NCBI RefSeq assembly: GCF_021491375.1
Contig: NZ_JAKEVY010000003.1
Location: 620,001 to 684,000 of the forward strand
Direction of reading: 5' to 3'
DNA: 64,000 bases
From: Flavihumibacter fluminis
GTDB lineage: Bacteria; Bacteroidota; Bacteroidia; Chitinophagales; Chitinophagaceae
Position numbers and translations under genes: made by a program. Position 1 is the stretch's first letter. The number at the start of each line of letters is the position of its first letter. Shown piece by piece: positions 7,530-15,214 of the stretch. The notes beneath the pieces are model-generated. The model made no database searches, was not told the origin of the DNA, and saw nothing but the letters and a program-made list of their open reading frames with translations.

Positions 7530-9410
7530 ATGAATCTGTTCAAATTCCGGATTGGAATGATCGGGTTATTGAGTTTGCTGGGTGTTCAAATAAAAGCCCA
7601 GCAACGATTGCATGATGTGGCACTGGAGCAACGCATCCGGGCAGCTGCGAGTCCGGCTTTGAAGAATGTATTAGATCATCCCGAGATCTACCAATATCAA
7701 CTGATTTATACCGAAATCACCAGGAATAGCTCGAATCAGCCGGTTTTCAGGCATCAGTATCTGAATGTCAGTGATTCAATGTATTTCAATCCGGCTTCTA
7801 TGGTCAAATTTCCAGTGGCATTGATGGTGATGGAAAAGATGGATTCGCTGCGGTCCCTTGGAATAAATCCGCTGACCTTGTTAAAAACAGATAGTTCAGC
7901 GCCTAAATCTTTGCTGGAGCTAGTAAGAGAAGCAATGATTGTGAGTGATAATGTAGCTTACAATAAATTGTTTCAGTTCCTGGGGCAGGAGGCGATCAAT
8001 GTCCGGCTCCAGGAAATGGGTTATACCGGTAGCCGGATCACACGTCGATTTATACCATTGACACCGGAGCAGCATCGGGTTACTGAAGCGGTTCAATTGT
8101 TAACCAGTGATGGCCGTTTACTGATGGAACAGCCAGCGATAAAAAGTGCTTTCCCCTTTGATTTCAGTCGCAGGATCCTGGTGGGCAATGCGCATTACAA
8201 CTGGTCGGATTCACTGGTGCAGGAACCCTTTGATTTTACTACTCATAATCGTATACCCTTGCGGGATATGCAGCAAGTTTTGCAGTCCTTCCTCTTTCCT
8301 TCCAGCGTGCCTGAACGGCAGCGTTTTCATTTATCCGATGAAACGCGAAAATTAATGCTGGATGCGATCAGTGAATTGCCTTCAGAGTCCAGGTTTCCTG
8401 TTTTTGATACCACTGAATTCTTCGACAGTTATTCCAAGTTCTTTTTGTACCGTGATGGGAAAAGGAAAGTGCCGGATCATATCCGGATCTTTAATAAAAC
8501 TGGCTGGTCCTACGGTTACCTGATTGATGTGGCCTATATCCTGGACAAGTCCCGCAATCGCGAGTTTATGTTAAGCGGGGTGATCTATGTGAACAGTGAT
8601 GGTATCCTGAATGATAACCGCTATGAATACGATTCCATCGGTTACCCCTTCTTCCGCGAGATCGGTGAAATCCTGCTTCAATCCACCGTGGTGGATGCCA
8701 CCCGCCATAGGCGGACAAGCTCCCGACCGGTCAGCGCAATCACAAGGGGCGATAGTACACGAAAGGCGCTTGCGCTGGTGTTTACCGGGCATGAATTCGG
8801 GGAAGGCGGAGCCACCATCCGGCGGGTATTAAAGAAGAAGGGAGTGAAAGCCTCCTTTTTTCTTACCGGCGATTTTTACCGGAACCTGAAACTCCAGAAA
8901 CTGATCCGGGAGTTAAAAGCAGACGGACATTATATGGGTGGACATGGAGATAAGCACCTGTTATGCTGCGACTGGTCCAACCGCGACAGCCTGTTGGTAT
9001 CAAAAGAGATTTACCAAAATGATATTCGAAACAATGAGGAAGCCATGCGGGCGGTTGGCATTGATGCATCACAATCAGTCTACTTCATGCCTTCCTATGA
9101 ATGGTACAATGATAGCATCGTTTGGTGGACAAAGCAGTTAGGACGTCACCTGGTTAATAATACATCAGGTACCTTGAGCCAGGCAGATTATACCCGTATA
9201 CAGGACAAAAATTACAGAAACACTGAAACAATTTTTGCTTCTATAAAAGATCGGGAGACCAAATACGGCTTAAATGGGTTCCTGCTGCTATTGCATGTTG
9301 GCACTGGTCCAGGCAGGCCCGATCCCTTCTGGAATCGGCTGGAAGAATTGATCACCTGGTTGCAACAGAGAGGATATCAATTAGAAACAGTACCTTCTTT
9401 GTTAGAGTAA
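7530..9410 (+). CDS. Secreted serine hydrolase (class A beta-lactamase fold) fused to a polysaccharide deacetylase-like domain
   Basis: A 626-residue exported protein with a signal peptide at 1-23. The N-terminal domain (about 30-390) has all three penicillin-recognising motifs: Ser90-Met-Val-Lys93, Ser139-Asp-Asn141 and Lys323-Thr-Gly325. It should therefore be an active serine hydrolase related to class A beta-lactamases. From about residue 411 a NodB-like (CE4) domain follows, with strand ALVFTGHEFGEGG, the HxxxH metal pair His472/His476 (HGDKH), FMPSYEW and the end motif LLLLHVG. The usual motif 1 Asp-Asp is replaced by Gly-His-Glu, so deacetylase chemistry is altered or lost. The combination suggests cell-wall or exopolysaccharide work in the periplasm. 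It is a single-gene unit facing convergent fabG 14 bp away. Confidence 0.87.
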   Translation: MNLFKFRIGMIGLLSLLGVQIKAQQRLHDVALEQRIRAAASPALKNVLDHPEIYQYQLIYTEITRNSSNQPVFRHQYLNVSDSMYFNPASMVKFPVALMVMEKMDSLRSLGINPLTLLKTDSSAPKSLLELVREAMIVSDNVAYNKLFQFLGQEAINVRLQEMGYTGSRITRRFIPLTPEQHRVTEAVQLLTSDGRLLMEQPAIKSAFPFDFSRRILVGNAHYNWSDSLVQEPFDFTTHNRIPLRDMQQVLQSFLFPSSVPERQRFHLSDETRKLMLDAISELPSESRFPVFDTTEFFDSYSKFFLYRDGKRKVPDHIRIFNKTGWSYGYLIDVAYILDKSRNREFMLSGVIYVNSDGILNDNRYEYDSIGYPFFREIGEILLQSTVVDATRHRRTSSRPVSAITRGDSTRKALALVFTGHEFGEGGATIRRVLKKKGVKASFFLTGDFYRNLKLQKLIRELKADGHYMGGHGDKHLLCCDWSNRDSLLVSKEIYQNDIRNNEEAMRAVGIDASQSVYFMPSYEWYNDSIVWWTKQLGRHLVNNTSGTLSQADYTRIQDKNYRNTETIFASIKDRETKYGLNGFLLLLHVGTGPGRPDPFWNRLEELITWLQQRGYQLETVPSLLE

Positions 9411-9424
9411 GGCTTTTTTACCGG

Positions 9425-10180
9425 TTATTGATAGAGTCCGCCGCAGGCGCTGATTACCTGGCCGGTTACATAAGAACTCATCGGACTGGCCAGGAAGAGC
9501 GTTACATTGGCAATTTCTTCTGCTGAACCAAAGCGGCCCAGCGGAATTTGTTTCAGGTATTCATCGGCTCCGCTGCCTTCTTTCAGATAGTGCGTCATAT
9601 CGGTTTCTACAAATCCCGGAGCGATGGCATTACAACGAATATTCCGGCTGCCCAATTCCTGCGCAATCGATTTGGTAAATCCGATTATCCCGGCTTTGGA
9701 GGCGGCATAACTTGCCTGTCCGGCATTTCCCTTCATCCCAATAATGGAACTCATATTGATGATACTGCCGGATTTTGCTTTCATCATCGGACGAATCACC
9801 TGCTTGGTCATATTGTAAACCGATTTCAGGTTGGTATTGATTACTTCATCCCATTGATCCGGAGTCATTCTGAGCAATAGATTATCTTTCGAAATACCTG
9901 CATTGTTCACGCAGATATCAATGCCGCCAAACTGTGCAATGACATCATTTACCAGGGTTTCGCAATCTTCGAATTTGCCCGCATTACTGCGATAAGCTTT
10001 CGCTTTTACACCCAATCCGGCCAGTTTTTGTTCCAGGGCGGCGGCTTTTTCCGCACTACTTTCACTGACATAAGTAAAGGCGATATGTGCACCCTGCTCA
10101 GCCAGTTTCAGGGCGATGGCTTCCCCAATACCCCGGGCAGCGCCGGTTACGATTGCGATCTTATTCTCCAGAAGTTTCAT
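9425..10180 (-). CDS. fabG: 3-oxoacyl-ACP reductase
   Basis: Reduces 3-oxoacyl-ACP with NADPH in fatty acid elongation in the cytoplasm. At 251 residues it matches FabG length. It has the TGAARGIG cofactor motif near the N-terminus, CVNNAG, the catalytic serine in NMSSIIG, the YAASKAG active-site Tyr/Lys and the FabG-type RCNAIAPGFVETDMT. The final ACGGLYQ differs from the common DGG-M ending but keeps the glycines. It is not next to other fab genes, so a role for a different oxoacyl substrate cannot be excluded. It is monocistronic as far as the window shows and divergent from the FemAB-like gene. Confidence 0.92.
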   Translation of the reverse strand: MKLLENKIAIVTGAARGIGEAIALKLAEQGAHIAFTYVSESSAEKAAALEQKLAGLGVKAKAYRSNAGKFEDCETLVNDVIAQFGGIDICVNNAGISKDNLLLRMTPDQWDEVINTNLKSVYNMTKQVIRPMMKAKSGSIINMSSIIGMKGNAGQASYAASKAGIIGFTKSIAQELGSRNIRCNAIAPGFVETDMTHYLKEGSGADEYLKQIPLGRFGSAEEIANVTLFLASPMSSYVTGQVISACGGLYQ

Positions 10181-10266
10181 TCGTCTAAAAATTAGCTGTG
10201 AAATTAGGTAGTTTTATGAATTTGGCTATTTTTAAATCGAATAAACCTTAAACCTAATTACAACCT

Positions 10267-11004
10267 ATGGTCTGGTACTCTAGAAAATTTTACGGACTAA
10301 ATGTGCATGATAACTGGTTTTCCATTCGTCCGGGAATACTGAACAAATTTTTGATTCACTCTTTTAACCATGTTAGAGAAGACAAATGGCATCCCTTCCT
10401 GATCAGAGAAGCTAATTATACGGTTGAGTTGGACCTGACCAAATCGAAAGAGAAAATTTTGGATGATTTTGCCCGAACGGTAAAAGCCCAGGTTCGGAAA
10501 TCAGAAGAAGATGGGGTAATCTGCTATTTCGATAACAACATTCCGAAGTTTGTTGCATTTTTTAATGAGTTTGCAAAAAGTAAAGGATTATCCCCCGAAA
10601 CAAATGAACGTATTGCTTTCTTTGGCGATTCCCTGCGGATCAGTTATGCAGAATTAAACGGACAAATTTTAGCTGCACATACTTATGTATATGACCCTGA
10701 ACAAAAAATTGTCAGGCAGATGCACTCCGCTTCCAAACGATTTGATGAAAACTTTGATCGCAATAAGATAGGACGTGCCAATAAGTATCTGCACTACCGT
10801 GATATGCTGGCATTCAAAGATGAAGGAATTGAGGTCTATGATTTCGGAGGGTATTCACCACCCAATAGCAAGGATGTAATTGATAGCTTGTTGCAGTTCA
10901 AACTGGATTTTGGAGGAGTAAAAAAAGTATCCAGTAATTATTTCACATTGCCCTACTACATTATGCGAAACCTGTACATCAAATTTGGTTCTACAAAAAA
11001 CTAA
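10267..11004 (+). CDS. FemAB/GNAT-fold acyltransferase-like protein
   Basis: A 245-residue cytoplasmic protein that I place in the FemAB-like part of the GNAT fold. The helix DFARTVKAQVRKSEEDGV and the later YAELNGQILAAHTYVYD strands, then KYLHYRDMLAFKDEGIEVYDFGGYSPP and QFKLDFGG, follow the pattern of peptidyl- or aminoacyltransferase-like domains in Bacteroidota. No membrane segment or signal is visible. Substrate unknown; relatives often sit among polysaccharide or lipid-modification genes. The last 14 bp overlap the convergent GH3 gene. The fold assignment is by pattern and is less certain than for neighbouring genes. Confidence 0.7.
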   Translation: MVWYSRKFYGLNVHDNWFSIRPGILNKFLIHSFNHVREDKWHPFLIREANYTVELDLTKSKEKILDDFARTVKAQVRKSEEDGVICYFDNNIPKFVAFFNEFAKSKGLSPETNERIAFFGDSLRISYAELNGQILAAHTYVYDPEQKIVRQMHSASKRFDENFDRNKIGRANKYLHYRDMLAFKDEGIEVYDFGGYSPPNSKDVIDSLLQFKLDFGGVKKVSSNYFTLPYYIMRNLYIKFGSTKN

Positions 11005-12496
11005 GGATGGATTCCAGGATGGTACGGTCATTACTGAGACGGGGAACTTTATGTTGACCGCCCAGTTTGCCGCGTGAACGCAGCCATTCGTTGAAGAGGC
11101 CTTTTTTCACTGCCCTTACAACGGGCATCCGTAAGGCAATGTCTTTTTGTCTTTTTGCTTCGTAATCACTGTTCAGATTCTTGAGCGCTGAATCCAGCTC
11201 ATAAGCAAACAGGGCCAGGTCTTCCGGTTCTTTTTCAAACTCCACCAGCCATTCGTGAGCACCGTTGCCATGCTGACTGAAATAGATCGGGGCAGCTGTA
11301 TAGTCATTTACTGCAGCACCTGTTTTTTCACAGGCGGATGAAATGGCTTTATCTGTATTGTCCACAATCACTTCTTCGCCAAATGCATTGATAAAATGTT
11401 TCAGTCTACCACTTACCTTGATGCGGTAAGGAGCAAGGGAACTGAACTGGATGGTATCCCCAATGATGTACCGCCAAAGTCCGCCGGTAGTACTGATCAC
11501 TGGCGCATATTGCTTGCCCAGTTGAACTTTATTCAATCCAACCGTGTTCGGGAACTTTTTGCCATATTCTTCAATTGGCATGAATTCATAAAAAATTCCG
11601 TGACGGGTGAACAATAACATGCCATCAGCATCCGGACTATCCTGTGCTGCGAAGAACCCTTCGCTGGCATTGTACATTTCCAGGTATTGAATGTCTTTTC
11701 CGATCAGTTGCCTGAATTGCTCACGGTATGGTACAAATGAAACTCCGCCATGCATGTATAATTCAAGGTTGGGCCATACTTCTGCGATGCAGGATTTGCC
11801 CGTCATCTCGAGTATGCGCTTCATCAAGACCAGGGTCCATGTCGGGACTCCTGAAATTGAAGTAACATTCTCCGGTATGGTATTAAGAGCCAATTGTTCA
11901 ATCTTATGTTCCCACTCATCCATTAATGCAATGGATAAGTCAGGTGTTCTCAACCAGTGTCCCCAAAATGGTGAATTCTGCAGGAGCACGGCGCTCAAAT
12001 CACCGTAACTGATATCTTCTGTTGCCTGGCTTACCTGGTGGGATCCACCAATCACCAAACCCTTACCGCTGAGTAATTCGGAGTCGGGATTGTGCCCATA
12101 ATATAGGGTCAATACATCTTTAGCACCCTGGTAATGATTTTCTTCCAAACTCTCATCGCTTACAGGAATAAACTTGCTTTTATCGCTGGTTGTACCACTG
12201 CTTTTGGCAAACCAGCGGATGGGGGTATTCCAGAGCAGATTTTCTTCGCCCTGCAGCATGCGTTCAATGAAAGGCTTCAGATCCTCATATTCATGGACGG
12301 GCACGGTTCTTTTGAATTCTCTTACGGTAAACAGGCGATTAAACCCGTACTGGCGGCCGATTTCGGTGTATTGAGCGGAGGTCACTAATTCCTGTAATAC
12401 CTCACGCTGAGCGGCTACCGGGTTGGCAACCCACTGCTCAATTTGCCAGAGCCTCAGCCGGGCAAGTCTCGATATGGCTGGCGAGATCAGTTTCAT
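10991..12496 (-). CDS. GH3 auxin-responsive promoter family protein
   Basis: A 501-residue member of the GH3 family, acyl-adenylate-forming enzymes best known from plants, where they conjugate jasmonate or auxin to amino acids. The ATP-binding loop SSGTTSDKSKFIP lies near residue 96. EMYNASEGFFAAQD and TTGGLWRYIIGDTIQF give the adenylation core, followed by GRLKHFINAFGEEV at the hinge to the small C-terminal domain. Length and motifs look complete. Its substrate in bacteria is unknown to me; an acyl-acid to amine conjugation is the family expectation. It starts 24 bp after lptB on the same strand, so the two are likely co-transcribed, hinting at an envelope or lipid link. Confidence 0.9.
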   Translation of the reverse strand: MKLISPAISRLARLRLWQIEQWVANPVAAQREVLQELVTSAQYTEIGRQYGFNRLFTVREFKRTVPVHEYEDLKPFIERMLQGEENLLWNTPIRWFAKSSGTTSDKSKFIPVSDESLEENHYQGAKDVLTLYYGHNPDSELLSGKGLVIGGSHQVSQATEDISYGDLSAVLLQNSPFWGHWLRTPDLSIALMDEWEHKIEQLALNTIPENVTSISGVPTWTLVLMKRILEMTGKSCIAEVWPNLELYMHGGVSFVPYREQFRQLIGKDIQYLEMYNASEGFFAAQDSPDADGMLLFTRHGIFYEFMPIEEYGKKFPNTVGLNKVQLGKQYAPVISTTGGLWRYIIGDTIQFSSLAPYRIKVSGRLKHFINAFGEEVIVDNTDKAISSACEKTGAAVNDYTAAPIYFSQHGNGAHEWLVEFEKEPEDLALFAYELDSALKNLNSDYEAKRQKDIALRMPVVRAVKKGLFNEWLRSRGKLGGQHKVPRLSNDRTILESILSFL

Positions 12497-12520
12497 ACTG
12501 CTGGCGGCAAAATACGAAAA

Positions 12521-13312
12521 TTAGTCTTCAAACTGGGGTAAATCGCTGATCCCCTTCATCACTTCTTCGTGCAGATAATCTTTTCGTTTGAGTTCGAAGT
12601 TGCGGCCCAGGTACAACCGGCGTACCTGTTCGTCGTCTGCCAGCTCCTCTGCGGTACCATGTTTGAAAATTTTTCCGTCGATGAGAAGGTAGGCACGGTC
12701 ACAGATGGACAGGGTCTCATTTACGTTGTGATCGGTTATCAGGATGCCAATATTTTTATACTTTAAACGGGCTACCACCGTTTGAATATCTTCTACCGCG
12801 ATCGGATCCACCCCTGCAAAGGGCTCATCCAGCAGGATAAATTTCGGATCTACCGCCAATGCCCGGGCGATTTCAGTTCTTCTTCGTTCACCTCCGCTCA
12901 GGCTGTCGCCATTGTTTTTGCGAACATGGTGCAATCTGAATTCATCCAGTAATTCTTCCAGTTTATTCTTTTGTTGCTGGCGGGTAAGTTTAGTCATTTC
13001 CAGTACAGAGCGGATATTATCTTCCACAGAAAGGGAGCGGAATACAGAAGCTTCCTGCGGCAGATAGCCGATTCCCAGCTGTGCTCTTTTATACATGGGG
13101 AGTTCTGTTATATCCCTCTGATCCAGGAATACACGCCCCTCATCGGGTTTTATCAATCCCACTACCATATAAAATGTGGTGGTTTTGCCGGCGCCGTTTG
13201 GTCCGAGCAGACCTACAATCTCGCCCTGTTTAACCGAAACGGAAACATGATTTACAACAGTCCGGCTGGCATATCGCTTTACCAGTTCATTGGTGGTGAT
13301 AACTAAACTCAA
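12521..13312 (-). CDS. lptB: LPS export ABC transporter ATP-binding protein
   Basis: The ATPase that powers LptB2FG extraction of lipopolysaccharide from the inner membrane. Walker [10 protein letters not shown], signature LSGGERRR, Walker [13 protein letters not shown] and the switch ITDHNVNET are all present. At 263 residues it is about 20 longer than E. coli LptB, through a charged C-terminal tail ([20 protein letters not shown]) common in Bacteroidota. No other lpt gene is adjacent. A CAAAAATA (13329-13336) reads as TATTTTTG on the minus strand and fits the Bacteroidetes -7 box, but no matching -33 box is visible. Confidence 0.95.
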   Translation of the reverse strand: MSLVITTNELVKRYASRTVVNHVSVSVKQGEIVGLLGPNGAGKTTTFYMVVGLIKPDEGRVFLDQRDITELPMYKRAQLGIGYLPQEASVFRSLSVEDNIRSVLEMTKLTRQQQKNKLEELLDEFRLHHVRKNNGDSLSGGERRRTEIARALAVDPKFILLDEPFAGVDPIAVEDIQTVVARLKYKNIGILITDHNVNETLSICDRAYLLIDGKIFKHGTAEELADDEQVRRLYLGRNFELKRKDYLHEEVMKGISDLPQFED

Positions 13313-13338
13313 GGGATCCTGCTTTTGGCAAAAATACC

Positions 13339-13368
13339 TTGTTATATCCTAACGGCATCCTAAGTTTG
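13339..13368 (+). promoter_or_regulatory. Bacteroidetes-type promoter of metF
   Basis: TTG (13339-13341), a spacer of exactly 19 nt, then TAAGTTTG (13361-13368): an exact fit to the TTG-N19-TAnnTTTG housekeeping promoter of Bacteroidota. It leaves a leader of about 25 nt before the metF ATG. Confidence 0.75.
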
Positions 13369-13398
13369 CAGATAGTTTATTAACAGGCAAGCGTAATC

Positions 13399-14352
13399 AT
13401 GAAGGTAATTGAACATATAAACCAGGCGAAAGATACATTGATTTCATTCGAGGTGCTTCCGCCGTTGAAGGGAAAGGGCATCAATGCGATATACAACCAC
13501 CTAGATCCACTGATGGAATTCAAACCGTCCTTTATCAATGTAACGTACCATCGAAGCGAGACGATGTTCAAAAAGCAGGCGGATGGCAGTTTTAATAAAA
13601 TTGAAGTTAGAAAACGCCCCGGTACCGTTGGTATCTGTGCGGCCATCATGCAGCATTATAATGTGGATCCGGTACCTCACCTCATTTGTGGCGGTTTTAC
13701 CAGGGAAGAAACGGAGAATGCATTGATTGATCTCGCTTTCCTGGGTATCGATAATGTGCTGGTGTTAAGAGGGGATGCAGCAAAGAACGAAACTTTTTTC
13801 GAGCCCGAGCCAGGGGGCAACCGTTATGCAATTGATTTGCTGAAGCAGGTAATTGATCTGAATCATGGCATTTACCTGGAAGAAGAGGTGAAGGATCCTG
13901 GAAAAGGTACTTTTTGTGTGGGTGTGGCCGGTTATCCGGAAAAACATTTTGAAGCGCCTAACAAGGCTACCGATATCGCATACCTGAAAGCAAAAGTGGA
14001 AGCGGGTGCGGAATATGTGGTTACCCAGATGTTCTTTGACAACCAGAAATACTTTGATTTTGTACAAAGTTGTCGCGCTGCCGGTATCAATGTGCCCATT
14101 ATTCCAGGGTTAAAACCTATTACCAACAAAAAGCAGATGACCATACTACCCCGGACCTTCCATGTGGATCTTCCGGATGAACTTTCCGCTGAAATTATGA
14201 AGTGTAAAGCGGATGCAGATGTTGAACTGGTGGGCACCGAATGGCTGCTTAACCAAAGCCGCGAATTAAAAAAAGCAGGCGTCCCTGTCCTGCATTATTA
14301 TACGCTTGGAAAGCCTAAAGTGATCTGGAATGTGGTGAAAGAGCTTGTATAA
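13399..14352 (+). CDS. metF: Methylenetetrahydrofolate reductase
   Basis: Reduces 5,10-methylene-THF to 5-methyl-THF with FAD, supplying methyl groups for methionine synthesis in the cytoplasm. It has 317 residues, typical of the bacterial TIM-barrel form. Recognisable segments are SFEVLPPLKGKG at the start (strand with the catalytic Glu), FINVTYHR, the VLRGD loop, and the QMFFDNQKYFDF and PGLKPI motifs. No regulatory C-terminal domain is present, as expected for bacteria. A clear promoter lies upstream; downstream the gene ends in the second heptamer-repeat element. I see no SAM riboswitch in the short leader, and no methionine synthase gene is next to it. Confidence 0.96.
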   Translation: MKVIEHINQAKDTLISFEVLPPLKGKGINAIYNHLDPLMEFKPSFINVTYHRSETMFKKQADGSFNKIEVRKRPGTVGICAAIMQHYNVDPVPHLICGGFTREETENALIDLAFLGIDNVLVLRGDAAKNETFFEPEPGGNRYAIDLLKQVIDLNHGIYLEEEVKDPGKGTFCVGVAGYPEKHFEAPNKATDIAYLKAKVEAGAEYVVTQMFFDNQKYFDFVQSCRAAGINVPIIPGLKPITNKKQMTILPRTFHVDLPDELSAEIMKCKADADVELVGTEWLLNQSRELKKAGVPVLHYYTLGKPKVIWNVVKELV

Positions 14353-14456
14353 AGTGAGACGTGAGACGTGAGATGTCAGAAATTACATTCTTTTCCATCT
14401 CACGTTTCACGTCTGACGTTTCACGTTTCACGTCTGACATCTGACGTCTCACGTCC
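14353..14456. repeat. Inverted heptamer-repeat element 2
   Basis: The whole gap between metF and the convergent barrel gene is GTGAGAC/GTCAGAC-type 7-nt units (14354-14382) followed by a longer run of the complementary units (about 14395-14456, with TCACGTT variants). The left arm can pair with the last part of the right arm (TCTGACATCT-ACGTCTCACGTC) to form a long hairpin. Probably a bidirectional terminator or a mobile repeat. Confidence 0.75.
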
Positions 14457-15152
14457 TTACAGACTAATACCCAGAGACAAACTCCAAACCCTGTTTTTCA
14501 GTTTGTCATCCGCGCCGTTATCGCTGCCTGAATTTATTTTAGTGAGTCCATGTCCATAATTGATGGAGAGTAAGACATTTTTAAAAGCGAATCCGGCTGT
14601 GCCATTTACGCCAAAGTCAAAACGCTTCATGTAGCCTACTCCGGCACCTTCTTCGGTTCCTGTTGTAGTGGGATCATCATTGCTGAATTCAATTTTTTCC
14701 TCAGATTTGAATCCTACTCCAAAAACTTTTCCTTCTACTTTATTCTTCCCTCCGATGCCCATAGCTGCATAAGGACCAGCACCTACAAAGAATTTGGATT
14801 CCTTGTCAGCCAAAGGAAGGTTCACCACCAGGTTCATTGGGATTTCAATATACTGGGGGTTGGCCGTTGCTTTGAAATAGCTTGCATCGGTACTTTTTCC
14901 ATTCTCTACTTTAGTACCCTTGCCAGTATAAAGAATGCCTGGCTGAAGGGAAAGCAATCCCGCTCCAATGGGAAGATCTACCATTAAACCGGCATGGAAA
15001 CTGGAAAGCGCCCGTGCATCATCTACTGCGCCATCACCTGTTACAGTTACATTGGCGAGGTTGTAACCGCCTTTCAGATAGAGTTTATTGTCCTGTGCTT
15101 TCACTGCGGTTGTGATGGCTCCTACTGCCATCACCAAAATCATTTTCTTCAT
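14457..15152 (-). CDS. Outer membrane beta-barrel protein, porin-like
   Basis: A 231-residue exported protein. I use the ATG at 15152, which gives MKKMILVMAVGAITTAVKAQ, a clear signal peptide; the frame is open to 15215 but the extra residues would spoil the signal. After it come alternating hydrophobic strands (LYLKGGYNLANV, FHAGLMVDLPIG, SLQPGILYTGKG, FVGAGPYAAMGIGG, VLLSINYGHGL, WSLSLGISL) with an aromatic-poor terminal strand. This is the pattern of the small OmpA-like/OMP_b-brl barrels common in Bacteroidota. Function unknown, possibly structural. It has its own promoter candidate between it and the upstream isomerase gene. Confidence 0.85.
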   Translation of the reverse strand: MKKMILVMAVGAITTAVKAQDNKLYLKGGYNLANVTVTGDGAVDDARALSSFHAGLMVDLPIGAGLLSLQPGILYTGKGTKVENGKSTDASYFKATANPQYIEIPMNLVVNLPLADKESKFFVGAGPYAAMGIGGKNKVEGKVFGVGFKSEEKIEFSNDDPTTTGTEEGAGVGYMKRFDFGVNGTAGFAFKNVLLSINYGHGLTKINSGSDNGADDKLKNRVWSLSLGISL

Positions 15153-15175
15153 GATAGTGTTTGATTTATGGGTGT

Positions 15176-15206
15176 CAAAGTTAACGATTAGGCATAAACG
15201 CAGAAA
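15176..15206 (-). promoter_or_regulatory. Candidate promoter of the beta-barrel gene
   Basis: On the minus strand TAACTTTG (15183 to 15176) is an exact -7 box. A TTTC (15206 to 15203) stands 19 nt upstream of it where TTTG is expected. The -7 box lies 23 nt before the chosen ATG. Confidence 0.45.
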
Positions 15207-15214
15207 CCATGCCA

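Noticed and set aside
14353-14456. Heptamer repeats as a CRISPR array
   Set aside because: Units are 7 nt without spacers, arranged as inverted halves; no cas gene is near.
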